From the NCBI GenBank assembly GCA_963575645.1, contig OY754467.1:32857108-32921107 (forward strand): 64,000 bases of DNA, given 5' to 3'. This stretch comes from Xanthostigma xanthostigma (taxonomy: Eukaryota > Arthropoda > Insecta > Raphidioptera > Raphidiidae). The notes under the pieces were generated by a model that made no database searches, was not told where the DNA came from, and saw only the letters and a program-made list of their open reading frames with translations. Positions within the stretch are counted from its first letter, which is position 1, and every line of letters begins with the position of its first letter. Position numbers and translations under genes: made by a program. Of the stretch, positions 23,901 through 35,900 are shown piece by piece.

Positions 23901-26900
23901 TCTAAGGGAAATCTTCTGCTTCCTGTTGACATAACATAATGGTTTGTACCTTAAATTTTAAGCTAGATTTCAATTTAACTATTAATAATAATTTTATCGA
24001 AATGGATCCATACAGACATTCCGACAAACAGACACATTTCGGTAAAATGTTTGATATAAGTAAATAGGAAGGACTCTATTGTTTTTGAGAAAAATCGACG
24101 CATGAATAAAAATGATATAATAGCTATAACTTTATTCGAAACGATTTATTATTCTAGTGACAATCTCGTAGTTTAGTAGATTTTGTGAAAATAAAGAAGT
24201 CAATTGTTTTTTTTTCTCTGAAGCAAATTAAATCTTGTTTATTTACTTAGTCGTCTGTTGACATTGCGGAAGAGTATTAATTTCACTGAAATGACATGAA
24301 TGAATTTCGATATTTTTTTTATAAATGAATGTTTTGATAGAAGATAAATTAAATAACACTAAAGCAAGGGCGTAGATATTTTTCTGGGGGGTGGGGGTAA
24401 AAAAATCAATATTTTTTAGGTTTTATTTATATCACACATGAACACGCAAAATATTACTTCCCCAATTTTTTACGCTTTCTTTTTCAAGAAGTATTTCTAA
24501 ATTTTATTTTTTTATTAGGTGTTCGAATTATTTTCAGTTTTATTTTTTTTTATTATGATCGGGGGGAGGGTAATTACCCCCTTTTAGCCCCATATCTACG
24601 CTTTTGCACTAAAGTCGTGGAGCTGAAATGGTCCATCACTCAACAGGCGCCAAATTTTACATTTTAAAAAATCAAATAAGTTTCTATTTTTTTTTTATGA
24701 TTCAGTCGCACAAAAATAATTAATTTTTATAGTTCATGCAAATAGCAAACATGTAAAATGATGATATGTGGGATGCCAATCGGTTTTTCAGAATAACAGT
24801 ATTTTTAAACGCCGAACGGAAAATGCGGTCTGCGTTTAGAAACACAAGCTGGGACCGATTTTTAGCGGTAACGCCTGTGACCATCAAAAACACTAAACTG
24901 ATGTCATATCCGGAGCATAAGATAAATGAAGGAAATGTCAACTCTTAATAATATTTCGTCAAAAACATAAATGTGAAAAAAAGGCCAAGTACAAAGAGCA
25001 AGTGGCTATGCCGGAAAAAAAGGTGCCAAGTTTTCACTTGACAAGTTAACGTATACGGGTCGATTATAAAAACTTGCAAATGAAAACTTCATAGACCTGA
25101 CTTCTTTTGTTTGGTAAAGCCATCTGTTGTTTGTATAGAACTTGGCTTCTTCACATTTATAGTTTTGGTTGGATTTCAGTACTTTTTGTAAAGTTATATT
25201 CTTATTTATTCTATACTTAAATATTATCTAGGCACATAATAGTAAAAAAAATATTAAAAATTAATTTTATATCATATTGTTTTTTTATTTTTTGTTTTAC
25301 TTTCGAAAAGTGTGCCATTAAAAAGCGGAATTTCTTCTTTCCTCGTTTATTTTTCTATCCTACTCTAATAATTTTTGCCTTCCATACGCTTGATTTAAAA
25401 TTTACCCTTTTGCGACAGTGGCGGTCCCCTAATTTAACGCTTTTTAATGGACACTTATTCGTACACAGAGATGGTTCTCCTTAACCTCTACCCTCCATAC
25501 CTCGGAGATAGAGAGGGGTCGAAAAGGGCTCGGAAATTAGTCGTGTATAAATATAGCACAGTGCTTTACGAGAACTTGGTCGGCGCATCCCATGCGCTAT
25601 GGTCTAGTTTTATAGGGAAATACATAAAAAACAAACTAAATATAAATTTAGCCTTGATTAACCTCTTTATCTATGATTTGCGGTTAGTAAAGAATTTTCA
25701 GTTTCTTTACATTTCCCTCTACATCGAAACGCTCAATATCAAACGCTTTAAACAGAACTACGACTATATTCTCAATTGTATCAAAATTGAATCAAAGGTC
25801 AAGTTTTAATCGAAACCTCTCTTTGCGGATTTTTTCGAAACATTAAATTATATCGATTTATGACATATGTAAAATGAAGCAGTTCGCAAATTTTCGATTT
25901 TCGTTCATCAATAAATCGATTCTTAATAAAGGCAATAGAACAAAAGTATCTACGATTGATAAGAATATTTATTTTTCTCACGAATTTGATATCAAATCGA
26001 TTTTGTGATCTACATTACTGTTTTACACAGTTTCGAAATTTTTAATAGAAATTTGATGTCAGAAATTGCCAGTCTCATAAGGAGTGAAATAACAAATCTG
26101 CAGTACGAAAGCGACAAGTTCCTTCTCGATTATATAAAAGAAGGTCACGAACTTAAGTAAGCTTTTTACGTGTCAATAATTACAATCCAGAATAATTTTA
26201 CGTTAACTCTTTTCATATCTGACACGCAAAGCGTATCGTGTAGACCAATGTGCCTTTATTTAAAAGTATTGTTTCGTTACAAGCATAATATTTATCGAAA
26301 AAAAACAGCGACGAGGGACGGTGTGACAGAAAATCGATCGTATATTATTTGCATAATAATAATAACGCGTCTTTTATAATAATTGCAATTTTTTATATCA
26401 ATTTTTTCATTTCGAAGTTCACAGGTTTTACTTGAGATATTACTTTCATAAAATTTAATTTAAAAAATATTTTACTTTGTGTTGTGCTAAAGTAAGACTT
26501 GAAATTGTTTTAATATTACTAGTACTGTATCTTTTATATGGAAACAAAGATAAAGTTCGTTCAATTTTCTTACAAGTAAACTATAAATAAAATACAGACA
26601 TCAGAAACATGATGTATGTATGCTAATTGTTCTTACATATTTTATCAACAAGTACCTACTTTAGTAATTCATGCATAACAATGTAATGTTAACAGAGTTG
26701 GGTTCAGTATTTTTACACAACATTTACATAGAATATAATACGATGAAGGAAGGTTTTTGGTTGAGGATCATAAGTAAATAAGCTTTACCAATGTTTCGCT
26801 AGTGGCCAACGTTTCGAAAAATTTATTTTCATCTTCAGGGCCTATGAACATGTATATATGTTTATATTTAGATCATAATATTATATCTAACAGTTACAAT

Positions 26901-29900
26901 AAGTTTTTTTATTAGAGCTACTATATAATAGTGAAAAAATCTATTACACACCTCAAGCTGGTCGAAAGGTGGTAAATTGTTAAAACAACATACATGAAAA
27001 ACCTTCCTTCATCGTAACATTCTATTGGATCAACACTACTTTATACTGAAGACATAGAATATAATATTATGGCAGCTTTTTCCGTGCTTCTTTTATTACA
27101 AGCTCCCAGGTTCTTACCCGAGAACAGGTTGAAGTATCAATTGAATTTTCAATATAGAATTAAATATATTAATTAAGAAAGGAATATACAAGTATAAATT
27201 ATTAATTTGGTGCTAATACATTAAATAAATAGATCCACAAATTGAGAAATTAATTATAAAAAAACCCGAGGTACAAAAACGACACTAATTAAAAGGAAGA
27301 GAACATCAAGACGCAGTAGGTGGGAGTCTAATTTGTGTTTTTCTTTTGTTTTTGAATGAACCACCATAATACGTTACGTCTTGAGATTTTCTGACTTGGT
27401 TTCTTCCTTTTAATTAGTCTTATTTTCGTGCAGTTAGCTTTTTTTTAATTTTTTTAGTAATTATTTTTTTAATTTGCTGCTTGAAGTATTGGCATAAGCA
27501 CTTTGTATATTATTAAAAAAACACGTTATTAAATAGTGATTCCACTCCTGTATACCGGCTTATATCATTTTAACTCAGCAATTCTATTTTTTTATCACTA
27601 AGTGTTTCCTGTTTTGCTTTTGACATGGCTACCTACCTTTTAATGTTTCAATGCACTTCAAACTCTATAAATATACTTACAATATTTTAAAATGAATATT
27701 GGAAACATAAAATCAGTGTCTGTTGTAGGACGGTCTATAAATACGCACTTAGGTACTTCTTTTAATGTTATCAATGTTTCCATTTATAGCCCCTCGAAAA
27801 ATTATTTGTATTATTTCTAGTGATGCCATTCGAATAGTGATTTTGCCGAATACCGAATAGCACAAGAGCCCGTAACACTAAAACCCTATGGATCTCCGAA
27901 TAGGCCGCCAGTTCATGGATATTTGGGAAATTTAAACCCTGCTTAAAAGAAAAATACAATGGTTGGCAGGCTAGAGTGAATCGGACCGTGAAAAAGGGGT
28001 AACTTCCGTTCACCCAGAAAAACGGTTAGGTATTCTATGAATCTCCGAATAGAATGTTGTTTACTTTATTTTGAAGTTTACGTGCTTAAACTCGGTAGGT
28101 TGGCGGGTTCCGGCGGGCCGAAACCCCCGCCAAGCGCAATTGAATTTTTGACAGAAATTTTTTATTACATAAATGGAAAGATCGCATACAAGTTTTATAG
28201 CAAAACTACGTTTATTTTATTTTTTTACCTCATAATTAAAAAGTTATATGGATTTTAAAAATACTTTTTAACTAAGTTTATTTTGTGTACATGTATAGGT
28301 ATTATAGGTACAACTAACCATGGATACAAAGCTACAAAAACATTACGACGCCAACGGAACTTAGCTAAAAAGTAATTTTAAATTCCATTTTTAATTATTA
28401 GGTTATAAAATAAAATAAATGTAGTTCTGCTATAAAACTTGTTTGTAATCTTTTCATTTACTTATGTAAAAAAATTCATTAAAAAATTCAATGGCTTTTT
28501 TTTCAATAAAGAGCCCGCCAACCCACCACGAAACGATTTTAAAAGTTAAAACCTTTCATTTAAATGTCATTTCAATCTATTCGGTTATGAGGTAAGAATA
28601 CCTATTTTGCGAAATAACTTAAGACGCGGTTGACGGGGACTTCGGCCCATTGGAACCCGCCAACCATACGAGTTTGAGCACGTTAATAACGTAAACTTCA
28701 AAATAAAGTAAACAACAATCTATTCGAAGATGCATAGGATAACCGTTTTTTTTTTTTTTTTTGGGTGGCCAGAAGTTACCCCTTTTTCAAGGTCCGGCCC
28801 ACTCCAGCCTGCCAACGATTGTATTTTTTTATTAATCAGGTTTTAAATTTTCCAAATATCCGGGAATTGGCCTATTCGCGAGATCCATAGGGTTTTAGTG
28901 TTACGGGCTCTTGGGCTAGAATATTCGGCCACGTTCTCGGTCGAAGCGCCGAATATTTGCCGGTCGAATTTTCGGCAAAATATGTGTAGGTACATTTCAC
29001 GGGTGACAGGTTATGGCCTGTTTCATTACGGTGCGTGCGGTAGCAACGCGGTGCAACGGGCGTTTTTGTCTCATTTACAGATAGATTGTATCACGACACG
29101 CATTATTTGTTCATCATATCATATCATATCATATTTTTCATATTAATTAATTAATATTATAAATGCGAATGTAAGTTTGTTTGTTACGCTTTCACGCAAA
29201 AACTACTTAACCGATCATCATGAAACTTTGCACATACACTCTTGAAGGTATTAGAAGTAACATAGGATACTTTTTATTAAAAAAAAATAAAAATTTTTTA
29301 TGAAAAATAAGCAAATTTGTACCTCAACCCCTGATATGCATGTCAAAAGTCGATTTCCATATCAGTCGCGGGCGTAGCCGCGGGTAGCGGCTAGTTGTTA
29401 TATAAAATTGTGTTACTAATAGTCCTTATTTTATTACTAAAAAATATCACTGTTTGTTCAACAAAAGCTTTAAAAAATGGTATCATTTAATAGAAAATCG
29501 CAGATTTTTAAGTAATATGAGCGATTTTTTTTCGTGATTTGATATTCGGTATTCGACCAAATACCGAATACATATTGAAAAAAGTAGCCAAATAGGCCGA
29601 ATACCGAATAGTATCCGAATATTCCTGGCATATTTAATTATATTAATTTCATTAAAGTTTTGAGCATAATTTTTTACTGTTTTTCAGAGTATCGGAAACC
29701 AGGCGCTATTTCCAAATGGAGTAATGGTAAGTATCGATAACTAAAATATTTTTAAAATAATGTTGAATATTTCAAAGAGTCCTACGGTATAGTCCGTAAG
29801 ACTAAATATAGATACAGTTATATCTAGCTAAAATTTGCTATTATTATTGTTATGACACACCCATTGTTACAATGCAACATAAGAGAAATATTCAAATCTT

Positions 29901-32900
29901 TATAAGAGAATATATTTTCAAACAATGTCACCGTTGGGACTTTAACCCGAATCTTCCACGATGGATACAGTTGTGTCAACGGTGGACACAGTTATGTTCC
30001 CGGGCCGGAATAGTTGAGCCCATCCGCCCCTGACCAAAAGTATACCTAAACATGAATAATAATTATTGATGACTATTTACCACGAGTATTATGACCTTGA
30101 TCTTCCTGAGTCAAAATAGTATATTACAACACACGGGCCGAAAGTTTGATATTCTCGCACTGCGCGCTGTGATTCCCGAGGCGCAGTGCAAGGATATCAA
30201 ACTTTCGGCCAGTGTGGTGTATACTATTTTTCTTCATATCTCGGTCGTAAGTACGTTTATTAAATACATTAACCAATTAATTAGTTATTAATTACATAAA
30301 AACACAGATAGCTTTAAGATTATACGTAAAAACACGAATGATAGTTGTTCGCGACTATTAGCTAGAATGTAATAGGGTTGCTATAGAAACGACATCTTCA
30401 TAGGTGATTTTTCTTTACTGCCGCGCGAACGTACGTACTTCCCGCATCAGTGCGTGTAATCTCACCAATGCGTAAATGTTAGACTTTCGGTCTTACAGTT
30501 GATGCCGAAAGTACGTACTTTCGATCGAGGTATTAAGAAAACATAATTTGCCATACTGATTAATCAGTTCTTAATAGGAATTGAAATTTTGATATCGTTT
30601 CTACTCGACAGGTGTAGAAGTACCAACCGACTATGAACTTCAACAACTGGTCGATTTTTTGCGTAAGCGTCCGCGACTCCAGGAAGTCCCGCCGCCGTAT
30701 GTGCTGCCCAATCGCGATCAGGACATGCTTCAGGAGTTTACATATCAATTCCCCAAGTATCCAGCTACGGCAGGCGTAGCACAACCTTTCGCTGTTGACC
30801 CATCTGATCCCAGATACTATTTGGATTCAGGTAATTAATTAGGATGTTCTCAGTCTGACCTTCGTGAGGATTTCACACAAAAAATCTTCCTACAGAAGAT
30901 ATGATGCTAATGTTAATGAATACATAGTCAAAATCCTAAATTTAATTATATTATAGGCAATCAAAGGTATTTCAGACTTAACAGACATAAACCGAGATAG
31001 ATTTTTTTCCCGATTTTTTGCTCTTTCATTTGGATCCCGCCTGAGCCCTTCAGCTTTAAAAATAGCGTCGGGAGGGAAGGATTTGAAATGAGGAGTACAG
31101 GGCATATTTGTAGGTAGCATATATACTCTTAAAATAATTCTGCATATCTCAGTTTAATGATAATTATATTTATTTTATAAAACCACAGTTCGCTTATCTG
31201 TTATATACTAAATCATCAGCAAATTTCCTACAGATAAAATATACGATAATTTTCCCAATAAATATATATATCGAAATGCTTTACAAATTATTACACGAAA
31301 AATTTATATATGGTAGAACCTCTGTAAGTCGAAATTCAACGGAGACGCGAAAAATTCGAATTATAGAGTTTTTAACTTACGAAGGATTTAAACTTAGGTA
31401 GTTTTTGTATGGAAATATTCGACTTGTAGAGGTTAAGATTCATTCTAACTAATTTTAATGATCGAGTTGTAAATGTTGTAAAATCAAACATCGCTGTGTT
31501 CGAGATACAGAGGTCCAATTTGTTTTTGCAAGCTATGGAGGGAAAATATGTACCGAAATGACGTGTAGGGACCATAGAGATATAATTAACTAGAGTACGA
31601 TAGTTCGTATGCTTGCCATAAGTGAAAGTGTCCTCAGTTGAGAGAGAGAACGCTGCATAAAACCAGATATTTGTTTACTCAAATCAGCATTGTTTTGTAT
31701 CATTAATTACCATAGAGAACAGAGTCAGACACTTTCGCGGCTCACTCACGTACTGAAAACGTACGAAAACTGAATTCTGCAATATATGCTATAAGAAGGG
31801 TTTCGGATGTTGTATCAATTGAGGCTGCAAGAACAGCATATTTCGGATTATTTGAATGTTTAATTAGCTATGGTGTGCTATTATGGGGAAACTCTACGGA
31901 TTCGAATAGAGTATTCGTACTCCAAAAAAGAGCTGTTAGGGCTATGGCCAGAGTTTCAACTAAAGAACACTGCAAACCAATTTTTGTTAATTACAAAATA
32001 TTAACTCTACCGTCATTGTTTATTCTTCATGCGTTATTGTACGTTAAACAAAATATGATGAACTTGAATTGCAGCTCTGATTGTCACTCTTATAATGTAA
32101 GATATAAACATAATGTGAGATTACCACCTCACCGACTACAAAAAACAAATAGCAGTTTCGTCTGCATATCAATTAGACTATTCAATAAATTGCCTCTTGG
32201 TGTTCAAAACCTTCCCCTAAAACATTTCAAAAATCTTGTGCGGAGGAGGTTGATTGAGGCTGGTCATTATTCTGTAGAAGATTTCTTTTATTAGTGTACT
32301 ATACTTGTTTTTTTTTTTAATTGTATGAGGATGTTATGCCACGTAATGGTATTCTATTCTATTCTACTCTATTCTAATATCTCTATGGTAGGGACTCACT
32401 GATTATTTCGACTTATAGAGGGTTGAGATTTCTAGTAATGGGGATTTTGAGGAAAGAGAACAGAACATTTTTTCGAGTTTTGATGGTTTCGACTTAAAGA
32501 GGCTCTACTTTATATATATTCTAGTGTAATAAACTTGAATCAACCTGCAAATGGGAGAACATAGAGACAGTGCTTTTTAGGTTAGGATGCATTTTTAATT
32601 ATTAATTTCGATATTAAATAATTAGTCTAAATTGGTGTTAATCAAATAGGTAATAAAAATAAACTTATATTTCAGATGACGACATACGGCCAGAACCGAA
32701 AACAACAACAAAGATATCTCGGCCTAACAAGAAAGACGACGAATTAGAAAGAACAGAAGATCAGACCGTACGAGGTGAACCGAGATCGAAACTTCGGAAC
32801 GGAGATTTCGATACAAATAACGGCCATTATTATCGGCGTGGTGATTCGCCGCGATGGACGGACGAGGACGGCGTTCGAAAAATAAAGATTGTGTCGGGAC

Positions 32901-35900
32901 AGGCGACCGAAGATCGGAAACCAATCGCCGGAATCTATATCATAGCAATTGTTGCCGGGGTCAGCGCCGCCGCGACGGTTGGACTCATAGCGTTCGCTGT
33001 TGGCTGGTACAAGTAAGTTCACTTGCACGACTACAGTCTTCACTCGAACTGATTGCGAAGCGAATACGAAAAAACGGAGAATTTCAGAGTATGCGGTACT
33101 TGGATACGGATACATTTTGACGGGAAAGAGTGTTTTTTTCTTTGACTTTAGAAAAAGAACATGTTTCAGACAAAAAAAAATGTTGAGGATAATGAAAGTC
33201 GATATAATCTCTCGCTACAGACCCGTACAGTCATTGGCGTAACAATAGGGTAGCAGAACGGGAAAAATTCCACGGGCCCCCGTCCCGAGAGGCTGTTAGA
33301 ACAAGAGGAACCTAACGTTTATTACAAAATTCGGTGAAAAATATTAATTTTGTATTTAATCAATTTAAGTAAGGTATTAACTCAAGAACATACACGAATT
33401 ATACAAATATCTACTTTACTTCGTGATTCATAAATAAGAAAATACAACTTGAAGCTTTTTTATCTTAAGGGGGCACCTAGTGTAACAGCTCAAAAATATT
33501 TATTATTTTTTTTGCTAAAAAATGTTCTAAATATTATGTAGAATATGCCTACAAAATTTCAAAACGATATTCGTTACGATAATAGTTAAGATATTAATAT
33601 CATTACAAATTTTTTTGAAACACGTTTTTCTCAAAACACCATTTTCGAAGTTTGTAGGCGTAATCTGTCAAAAACTATTAAAGATTTTCGGCTGAAATTT
33701 TTACCAGATATAAAAAACAACTTTCATTCGTAGTTGAACCTACTTGTTTGGTAAATTATTGTTATAAATTTTGTTTATAACGAACTATGAATGTCATTAA
33801 CAGGAATTTTTTTAATGGATTTCCCAGGTTTATTCTAAGGGCTGTAATTATGCTCGCAAATTGGACGTCGAAACTGCAACGCGTCTGACAGAAATGCTTA
33901 CCACGCCGCCATTTTGTACCGAAAAAATTAATACAATTTTTTTTAAGAAATTTAAATATTTTCTATATAAGACCTAATTCATTAAAATATCATAAAAATA
34001 TAGTTATAGACCAGTACAGTTAGCCCAAAATCAAGTGAAAAAGGGACAAAATTAATAACAGAAAACGAATGATGAGGAAGGGAAGAAACTGCCGTCAGAA
34101 ATACAGAAGTCAAAAATTCAAATGCGTAAAAGGCCGGAGGGATGTGGGGGGTGCGTTTTAGGGGTCAAACGCGGTTTTTCGTTATTTCCGGCGAAAGTTG
34201 ACCTCCAATCGAAAAATATTGCATGGCAATGTTGTAGGTATTAAAAGGATCTACAACTTTTATAAATATAATTTTTTCACATAACCTTAAAGATTCAGAG
34301 AAATATCGAAAAAACCGTGTTTTTCGTTTTTATTTTTTTTTCTCCTGCAAGAATGATTTTTTTTTCATGAAATTTTCAGGAGACTTACCTTTCTATGTCC
34401 TTAATAAGCTGTAATTTTTTCGAATAAAAAAATTAAATTGCCAATGCAATATTAACAAAAAACCGAAAAATTACCCCTAACTTCAACCTAAAAAAGTAAT
34501 GTAAAAATTTCAGATTTTCAAAAATCGTAGTATGGGGTTTTCTTCGTTAAAATGTCTACTTTCAGATGGTGTATTACATTTGTTAATGTAACATTGAATT
34601 CCTCTTTTATGAATGATTTTAACTGTACATTTTCATATATAATTGCCAAATTTGAGCAATATTCAAATTCAATTTGGGTGTCTTTTAAGAAGTTATAAAA
34701 ATGTCCCCTAAGAGTAAAAATAACGGAAACTGACGAACAGACACCCAAAAACTCACTTTTTCGGTATGTAGGAATCATGAGTCGTCTAAATCCGTTAAAA
34801 TCCCGAATTAGATTTTTTCGCCACAACAAGACTTCACTTTACTCGAAAGAAAAAATCGCTGAAGATTGAAATCGATTGAGATAATATAGTTTGAATAAAA
34901 ACCTCATGAAGTATCCGACGGTATCATATACTCTGCATCGAAGTTTAAAAATATTTACTAAAGAATCAGTTCGAGATATTATTTAGTGAATTTTTACATT
35001 AAATACATAAGAGGAAAGCTATTTAAAAATTAGAAGATTAAAGGATGAAGCCTGGTGACATAACATCAATGAACCCTGCAAATAGGTACTGAAGGTTTTT
35101 TATTGCATTTTATTGTCTGACGTTTCTGCAATCTTTATGCTATCTTCGGAGAATCAATGCTATCTGCCGAAACGTCAGACAATAAAATGCAATAAAACCT
35201 TCAATATTTGCAAAGTTCATTGATCCTATTCCACCAGGTTTCATCCTTTAATCTTCTAAGATTTAAACAGGATCATCATCACTCTAAATTATTAGTTATT
35301 TTTCAGTATTTAAAAATTTTATTTTTACTACACTCTATAGAATAGCGGCTTTCCATTGCGTGTATAGCGGTCATAAAACGACCTATTTATTACTAATACG
35401 TGAAGTAAAACAAACGTTGCGCTCGAAGAATATTAGAAGTAAAGTTACCTAAGAGTGAAATGTCGAAACATTTTCAAAATATACTGAAAATGAAGTGAAA
35501 ATCAGCTATTTTATAGGAGGTACTTTCAATATAATTGTATATCATGTATTTCTATACAAATAAGCTACACTGTTAAATATCAAGCAACATTTTATTTGTA
35601 AATTCATCAATGTCGGAAAAAATACAGTGAAAGCTGAACAAAAACTATTTTACATAGGTTTGAGATTTCGTTGAAGATACGGTAAAGTTATGGGTTTCCG
35701 ATTATCTTAGTCAACCACTTACAAATTTATGATTGACAGAATATATAAATATATGTATTATGTGGCGTAATAAAAGAAATTATAAAGTTAATTATTTAAA
35801 TCTTTAGTTTAGTGTTTTACCGATATTTTATTCTTTCACTGCGAAAATTTATCAGTCACTGACTTGCGTATTCATATTTTTGAATTTTTTTTTTCACACC

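Larger units (their letters stand above)
27818..29632. mobile_element. Nested transposon complex, outer element with CCGAATACCGAATA ends
   Basis: The left edge has ATTCGAATAGTGATTTTGCC then GAATACCGAATAG. The right edge has GGCCGAATACCGAATAGTAT then CCGAATATTCCTGGCA. Such TATTCGG-rich ends are seen in some hAT elements, but I could not define a target duplication, so the outer unit is tentative. Inside are a foldback (27863-28913) and a Helitron (29151-29394). Confidence 0.4.
31311..32510. mobile_element. pogo/Tigger-like element, split by a later insertion
   Basis: The left end TGGTAGAACCTCTGTAAGTC and the right end GACTTAAAGAGGCTCTACTT are imperfect complements, and both outer edges are TA. 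Ends like CAGTAGAACCTC...AAGTCG belong to pogo/Tigger elements of the Tc1/mariner superfamily. The unsplit element would be about 385 bp and lacks a transposase frame. Confidence 0.65.
30831..32675. other. Intron 3 of the NPDC1-like gene
   Basis: 1845 bases from GTAATT to TTTCAG. The outer sequence (30831-31310 and 32511-32675) shows no feature. The centre is a three-level nest of transposons. Confidence 0.8.

Noticed and set aside
25447-25809. Open frame of 120 codons in intron 1
   Set aside because: No recognisable domain, no splice context that fits, and length is reachable by chance in this DNA. Left unassigned.
27818-29632. Complete hAT element spanning the nest
   Set aside because: I could not find an 8-bp duplication or clean CAG/CTG ends, so it is listed only as a tentative nested complex.
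32724-33120. Several open frames over exon 4 on both strands
   Set aside because: They are shadows of the real exon in other frames; only the frame with the membrane helix joins its neighbours in phase.
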